This document shows, piece by piece, positions 7,133-9,011 of a stretch of DNA of 9,011 nucleotides. Source of the stretch: Gammaproteobacteria bacterium (lineage in GTDB: Bacteria > Pseudomonadota > Gammaproteobacteria > Enterobacterales > Psychrobiaceae). The notes beneath the pieces are model-generated. The model ran no database searches and was not told the origin of the DNA. It saw nothing but the letters and a program-made list of their open reading frames with translations. Numbering within the stretch: the first letter of the stretch is position 1; every line of letters starts with the position of its first letter. The DNA lies in assembly GCA_013214885.1 (NCBI GenBank), contig JABSRS010000054.1, forward strand, positions 1 to 9,011. The letters run 5' to 3'. Made by a program: the position numbers and the translations under genes.

Positions 7133-7924
7133 GTGAAAATAAATTTTAAAGTCGAGACTGCGACACCATTTGAGCTAGTTGACTATTGTTCGTTGTTAAC
7201 CTCGAAGGACGTCGATGAGGCAAAACAATTATGGCAGGCATTATATGCTGACGTCATTGCATTGCGCGAACAACAACTATCACCGCCACAGCGATGGCAC
7301 GTATTTAAGCAGCTATTTTATAGCCAGTGGCAATTCTCAATCGCTAGTGACGATTACTTTTCGCTACCGAGAAATAATTTATTTAGCTTGATGACTGATC
7401 GCAAGGGCAATAATTCATTGATCACCATCATCATCAATGAATTGCTCGGATTGCTTGACCTTGAGACCCGAGTTGTTGATTTCCCTGGATCATTAATTAT
7501 TGAGCTGGTTGGCGACGATGGTTTTTTCTTCGATCCGCTAACTGGAGAACAATTAACCAACGCGCGGATGGAAGTGCTACTGCGCGGTCATTTAGGTGAT
7601 TATCATCGGTTAAACGAGTATCACTTGGTTACAGCCACAGCCGATGCGATAAAAAAGCGTTACTTAGTCTGTATCAAGCAGTCTTGCTTGTTAGAAAAGA
7701 AATTTGAACAGGCATTATATTTTAGTGAGCTATTACTCGAAATAATACCCGATGATCCACAGCAGCGAATGGAACGCGGCTTTGTGCTGCAGCAACTGGA
7801 ATGTTATGAAGGGGCACTCGAGGATTTTAGTTTCTTTATTGACAATTGCCCTGACGATCCAAATAGTGATGTGCTTAAAATGCATATCAAAACACTGAAC
7901 CAACAAACCAATATATTTCATTAA
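7133..7924 (+). CDS. sirB1: SirB1 family protein (transglutaminase-like fold plus TPR)
   Basis: This is a cytoplasmic protein of the UPF0162/SirB1 family (E. coli YchA) of unproven function. The 263-residue product (E. coli about 269) has a transglutaminase-like region at about 30-150, including DRKGNNSLITIIINELLGLL (89-108), VVDFPGSLIIEL (114-125) and FFFDPLTGE (131-139). A TPR-like helical C-terminus follows at about 180-255, with LEIIPDDPQQRMERG and DNCPDDPNSDVL, close to the E. coli sequence. The classical Cys and His of active transglutaminases are not visible: the nucleophile region reads RKGNNSL, and the PGH position of some relatives reads PGS. It is therefore probably a non-enzymatic or altered fold, as the E. 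coli member also appears to be. It starts with GTG 9 bp after the sirB2 stop without a strong ribosome binding site, suggesting coupling. No other plausible start aligns better. Confidence 0.88.
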   Translation: MKINFKVETATPFELVDYCSLLTSKDVDEAKQLWQALYADVIALREQQLSPPQRWHVFKQLFYSQWQFSIASDDYFSLPRNNLFSLMTDRKGNNSLITIIINELLGLLDLETRVVDFPGSLIIELVGDDGFFFDPLTGEQLTNARMEVLLRGHLGDYHRLNEYHLVTATADAIKKRYLVCIKQSCLLEKKFEQALYFSELLLEIIPDDPQQRMERGFVLQQLECYEGALEDFSFFIDNCPDDPNSDVLKMHIKTLNQQTNIFH

Positions 7925-7956
7925 CAGATACAATAATAATTAAAGAGAGTGAGTTT

Positions 7957-8934
7957 ATGGAAACCGTGGTATTTAGCAATGACGCGACTGTCTTAGGGTT
8001 ACTGGCGGTAATTCTTGGTGGGGTTTTTTACACCAGCCAGAGCGATCATCCTTTTTGGAAAAAGTTTTATAAATATATCCCAGCATTATTACTGTGCTAC
8101 TTTTTACCTTCACTCCTAAATACCTTTGGTGTGGTTGACGGTAACGCATCGCAACTGTATTACGTTGCTTCTCGTTACTTACTGCCTGCTTGCTTAGTGT
8201 TACTGACCTTAAGTGTTGATTTAAAGGCGATCGTAAGTCTTGGCCCTAAAGCACTTATTATGTTTTTGACTGGTACTGTTGGCATTGTGATTGGTGGTCC
8301 AATTGCGCTACTAGTTATTGCTCAGTTTAATCCGGAATTAATTGGCACCGATGGACCTGAAGCCGTTTGGCGGGGCATGACCACGGTTGCTGGTAGCTGG
8401 ATTGGTGGTGGTGCAAACCAAGCCGCAATGAAAGAAATATACGGTGTTGGTGGTGACATATTCTCAATCATGGTCACTGTTGACGTTATTGTCGCTAATA
8501 TTTGGATGGCATTTCTGCTGTATTTTGCCTCAAAGGCTAAAGAGATTGATGCCAAAACAGGTGCTGATACCACGGCGATTGACAAGCTTAGAATTAAGGT
8601 TGAAAAGTACCATTCAGAGCATGGCCGAATTCCAACGCTGAAAGATTTAATGATGATTGTTGCGGTTGGTTTTGGCGTCACTGGTTTAGGACATATGCTG
8701 GCGGATATTATTGCGCCGTTTTTTGCAGAGCACTATCCAGATTCCGAGAAGTACAGCTTACACAGTGGATTCTTCTGGTTAATCTTTATTACCACCACCA
8801 TTGGCTTAGCACTGTCATTTACCAAAGTTCGAAACTTAGAGGCGGTCGGTGCTTCAAAAGTAGGTCAGGCTTATTTATATATCTTGTTTAAAACTATTGG
8901 AATCATAATGAATTTTACAAAAATATTATTGTGA
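7957..8934 (+). CDS. DUF819 family membrane protein, apparently truncated at the C-terminus
   Basis: This is a polytopic inner-membrane protein of the DUF819 (YjcL-like) family, thought to be transporter-like; no substrate is known. The 325 residues show about nine hydrophobic segments and family signatures: NPFWKKFYKYIP-like HPFWKKFYKYIPALLLCY (31-48), GSWIGGGANQAAM (146-158), VDVIVANIWMAFLLY (175-189), and GASKVGQAYLYIL (298-310). As I recall them, family members run to about 390-400 residues and end with a second glycine/alanine-rich motif resembling SWIGGGANQAA. Here the frame stops with TGA soon after TIGIIMNFT, so that last part is missing, and neither other frame continues it before the window ends. 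The start is ATG at 7957 behind AGAGAG at 7944-7949. It follows sirB1 by 32 bp and may share its transcript. It may be a pseudogene or the edge of an insertion or rearrangement. Confidence 0.8.
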   Translation: METVVFSNDATVLGLLAVILGGVFYTSQSDHPFWKKFYKYIPALLLCYFLPSLLNTFGVVDGNASQLYYVASRYLLPACLVLLTLSVDLKAIVSLGPKALIMFLTGTVGIVIGGPIALLVIAQFNPELIGTDGPEAVWRGMTTVAGSWIGGGANQAAMKEIYGVGGDIFSIMVTVDVIVANIWMAFLLYFASKAKEIDAKTGADTTAIDKLRIKVEKYHSEHGRIPTLKDLMMIVAVGFGVTGLGHMLADIIAPFFAEHYPDSEKYSLHSGFFWLIFITTTIGLALSFTKVRNLEAVGASKVGQAYLYILFKTIGIIMNFTKILL

Positions 8935-8947
8935 GAATCTATCAAAC

Positions 8948-8986
8948 TTTCTAACAGGAATGAACTGCTATAACTATTTTCTAACA
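8948..8986. repeat. 9-bp direct repeat TTTCTAACA in the right-hand tail
   Basis: TTTCTAACA occurs at 8948-8956 and again at 8978-8986, a 30-bp period, within the AT-rich stretch 8935-9011 after the DUF819 stop. A 7-bp inverted repeat is also there: ACTATTT at 8973-8979 and AAATAGT at 8999-9005. No gene, terminator or known element end is recognisable in this tail. The repeats are seen directly; a role as binding or recombination site is only a possibility. Confidence 0.35.
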
Positions 8987-9011
8987 AATAACGCATATAA
9001 ATAGTAATATC

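Noticed and set aside
8322..8681. 119-residue open frame on the minus strand inside the DUF819 gene
   Set aside because: It is antisense to a frame with clear family motifs, and its product resembles a by-product of the opposite strand's codon pattern.
8978..9011. Integron attC-like start (CTAACAAATAACGC)
   Set aside because: The first base of the core site does not fit the RYYYAAC consensus, no matching GTTRRRY partner is visible, and the window ends too soon to test it.

Overview
This window looks like chromosomal core DNA of a gammaproteobacterium, most likely a marine one of the Alteromonadales type (Colwellia/Thalassotalea/Shewanella-like). That placement is inferred from protein similarity to enterobacterial orthologues, the moderately low GC content and the gene order; no rRNA or other decisive marker is present. 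Nine protein genes fill nearly all of the 9 kb. I see no tRNA, rRNA, CRISPR array, prophage or recognisable transposase.

Left arm (63-1505, minus strand): lolB then ispE, 21 bp apart, form the usual pair of an outer-membrane lipoprotein receptor and an isoprenoid-precursor kinase. They are transcribed leftward from a 144-bp divergent region shared with hemA.

Centre (1650-4972, plus strand): hemA, prfA and prmC reproduce the classical enterobacterial order. HemA makes the first committed precursor of tetrapyrroles. PrfA is release factor 1, and PrmC methylates the GGQ glutamine of PrfA. The prfA stop codon (TAG) and the prmC start codon (GTG) share one base.

Right arm (5060-8934, plus strand): a receiver-DUF3369-HD-GYP response regulator, probably a cyclic-di-GMP phosphodiesterase, lies between prmC and sirB2, genes that adjoin in enterobacteria. 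It is preceded by a perfect 10-bp inverted repeat and followed by a clear intrinsic terminator. A new promoter candidate then starts sirB2-sirB1, followed 32 bp later by a DUF819 family membrane protein gene where enterobacteria have kdsA. The DUF819 reading frame appears to stop roughly 70-80 residues before the family's usual end. The last 77 bases are AT-rich, carry a 9-bp direct repeat and show no continuation of the gene in any frame.

No unmistakably new system is present. The points most worth checking are the truncated DUF819 gene at the right edge, the signalling gene between prmC and sirB2 with its flanking dyads, and the RF1-type stop codon coupling prfA to prmC.
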